This document shows, in pieces, positions 63,747 to 64,000 of a DNA stretch of 64,000 bases. Made by a program: the position numbers and the translations under genes. This stretch comes from Bacteroidia bacterium (GTDB taxonomy: Bacteria; Bacteroidota; Bacteroidia; J057). Where the stretch lies: positions 1,798,001 through 1,862,000 of the forward strand of contig JAWKNO010000003.1 in assembly GCA_041391665.1 (NCBI GenBank), given 5' to 3'. Every line of letters begins with the position of its first letter. Position 1 is the first letter of the stretch. The notes under the pieces were generated by a model, which did not search any database, was not told the origin of the DNA, and was given only the letters and a program-made list of their open reading frames with translations.

Positions 63747-64000
63747 ATGAATATTCCACAGTCTGTGCGTAAATCCGTCCATGATTTGCTGAATATTTCC
63801 ATCACTGGGGCATATACCGTAGGGGGAGGGTGTATTCACAATGCCCGCGAGGTAGTTACGGAAAACGGTAGTTTTTTTCTCAAATTTAATGAGAGACACC
63901 ATTTGTCTAACTTTGAAGTGGAAGCCAAAGGGTTAAATCTGCTTCGTTTTTCTGAAGAAGTAACCGTACCACAGGTCATTGGGTATGGAGAAGACGAAAA
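63747..64000 (+). CDS. Fructosamine kinase family protein (N-terminal part only)
   Basis: The ATG at 63747 opens a frame that runs off the window after 84 codons. It reads VGGGCIHNAREV and FFLKFNE, the family start with the glycine-rich loop and the catalytic-fold lysine, followed by FEVEAKGLNLLRFSEEVTVPQVIGYGED. Such enzymes phosphorylate ketosamines for protein deglycation. The catalytic part is outside the window. Confidence 0.9.
   Translation, partial: MNIPQSVRKSVHDLLNISITGAYTVGGGCIHNAREVVTENGSFFLKFNERHHLSNFEVEAKGLNLLRFSEEVTVPQVIGYGEDE

Overview
The window reads as chromosomal DNA of a free-living Bacteroidota, most likely from the Saprospiria/Lewinella-Haliscomenobacter neighbourhood (lineage is inference; no rRNA is present). 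Reasons: candidate promoters of the Bacteroidota TAnnTTTG type sit 20-40 bases before several starts; Shine-Dalgarno sites are weak or absent; lipoproteins and outer-membrane barrels of Bacteroidota type abound; DUF5723 and DUF1415 proteins and a long RecQ are present. I see no tRNA, rRNA, CRISPR array, phage or transposase gene.

Layout. 1-4.4 kb: glutamate dehydrogenase (cut by the left edge), cdsA coupled to a CAAX-type membrane protease, and a dihydrouridine synthase. 4.5-12.6 kb: a large coiled-coil periplasmic protein with a TonB-C-like fold at each end, a compact cluster of DnaA-box-like sites, a lone GHKL (Hsp90/MORC-like) ATPase and a fused 5-oxoprolinase. 13-18.4 kb: an ECF sigma factor coupled to a protein with five cytoplasmic 'DW' repeats, one membrane helix and an outer-membrane barrel, then recQ and a helical unknown. 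19-26 kb: housekeeping genes (rsfS, birA, coaX, an outer-membrane protein, an RNA methyltransferase) and a two-gene Fe-S electron-transfer module.

26.1-31.9 kb is the accessory region. A three-gene minus-strand set encodes a 3-TM membrane protein, a small CxC/CxxC zinc-ribbon-like protein and a 1349-residue CHAT protease-STAND ATPase-TPR protein. It is bounded downstream by a ~168-bp imperfect palindrome and interrupted by an array of ~54-bp double-hairpin units. The CHAT gene has a sharp base-composition break exactly where its TPR array starts. This is the best candidate for an undescribed conflict (defence / regulated cell death) system here.

32-41.6 kb: a transglycosylase with an EF-hand loop, redox enzymes, superoxide dismutase, a second CAAX protease, aldose epimerase, a flavin monooxygenase, and a lipid pair (plsC, acyl-ACP desaturase). 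41.7-47 kb: an outer-membrane biogenesis operon of three SurA/PpiC-type proteins and a MoxR ATPase. 47-60.8 kb: a beta-propeller lipoprotein, a giant FAD/Fe-S dehydrogenase, the fused mutase IcmF, a double VOC protein, a BASS transporter, an acyltransferase, a sensor kinase and ruvB. 60.8-64 kb: a DUF5723 outer-membrane protein with its partner lipoprotein, and the start of a fructosamine kinase cut by the right edge.
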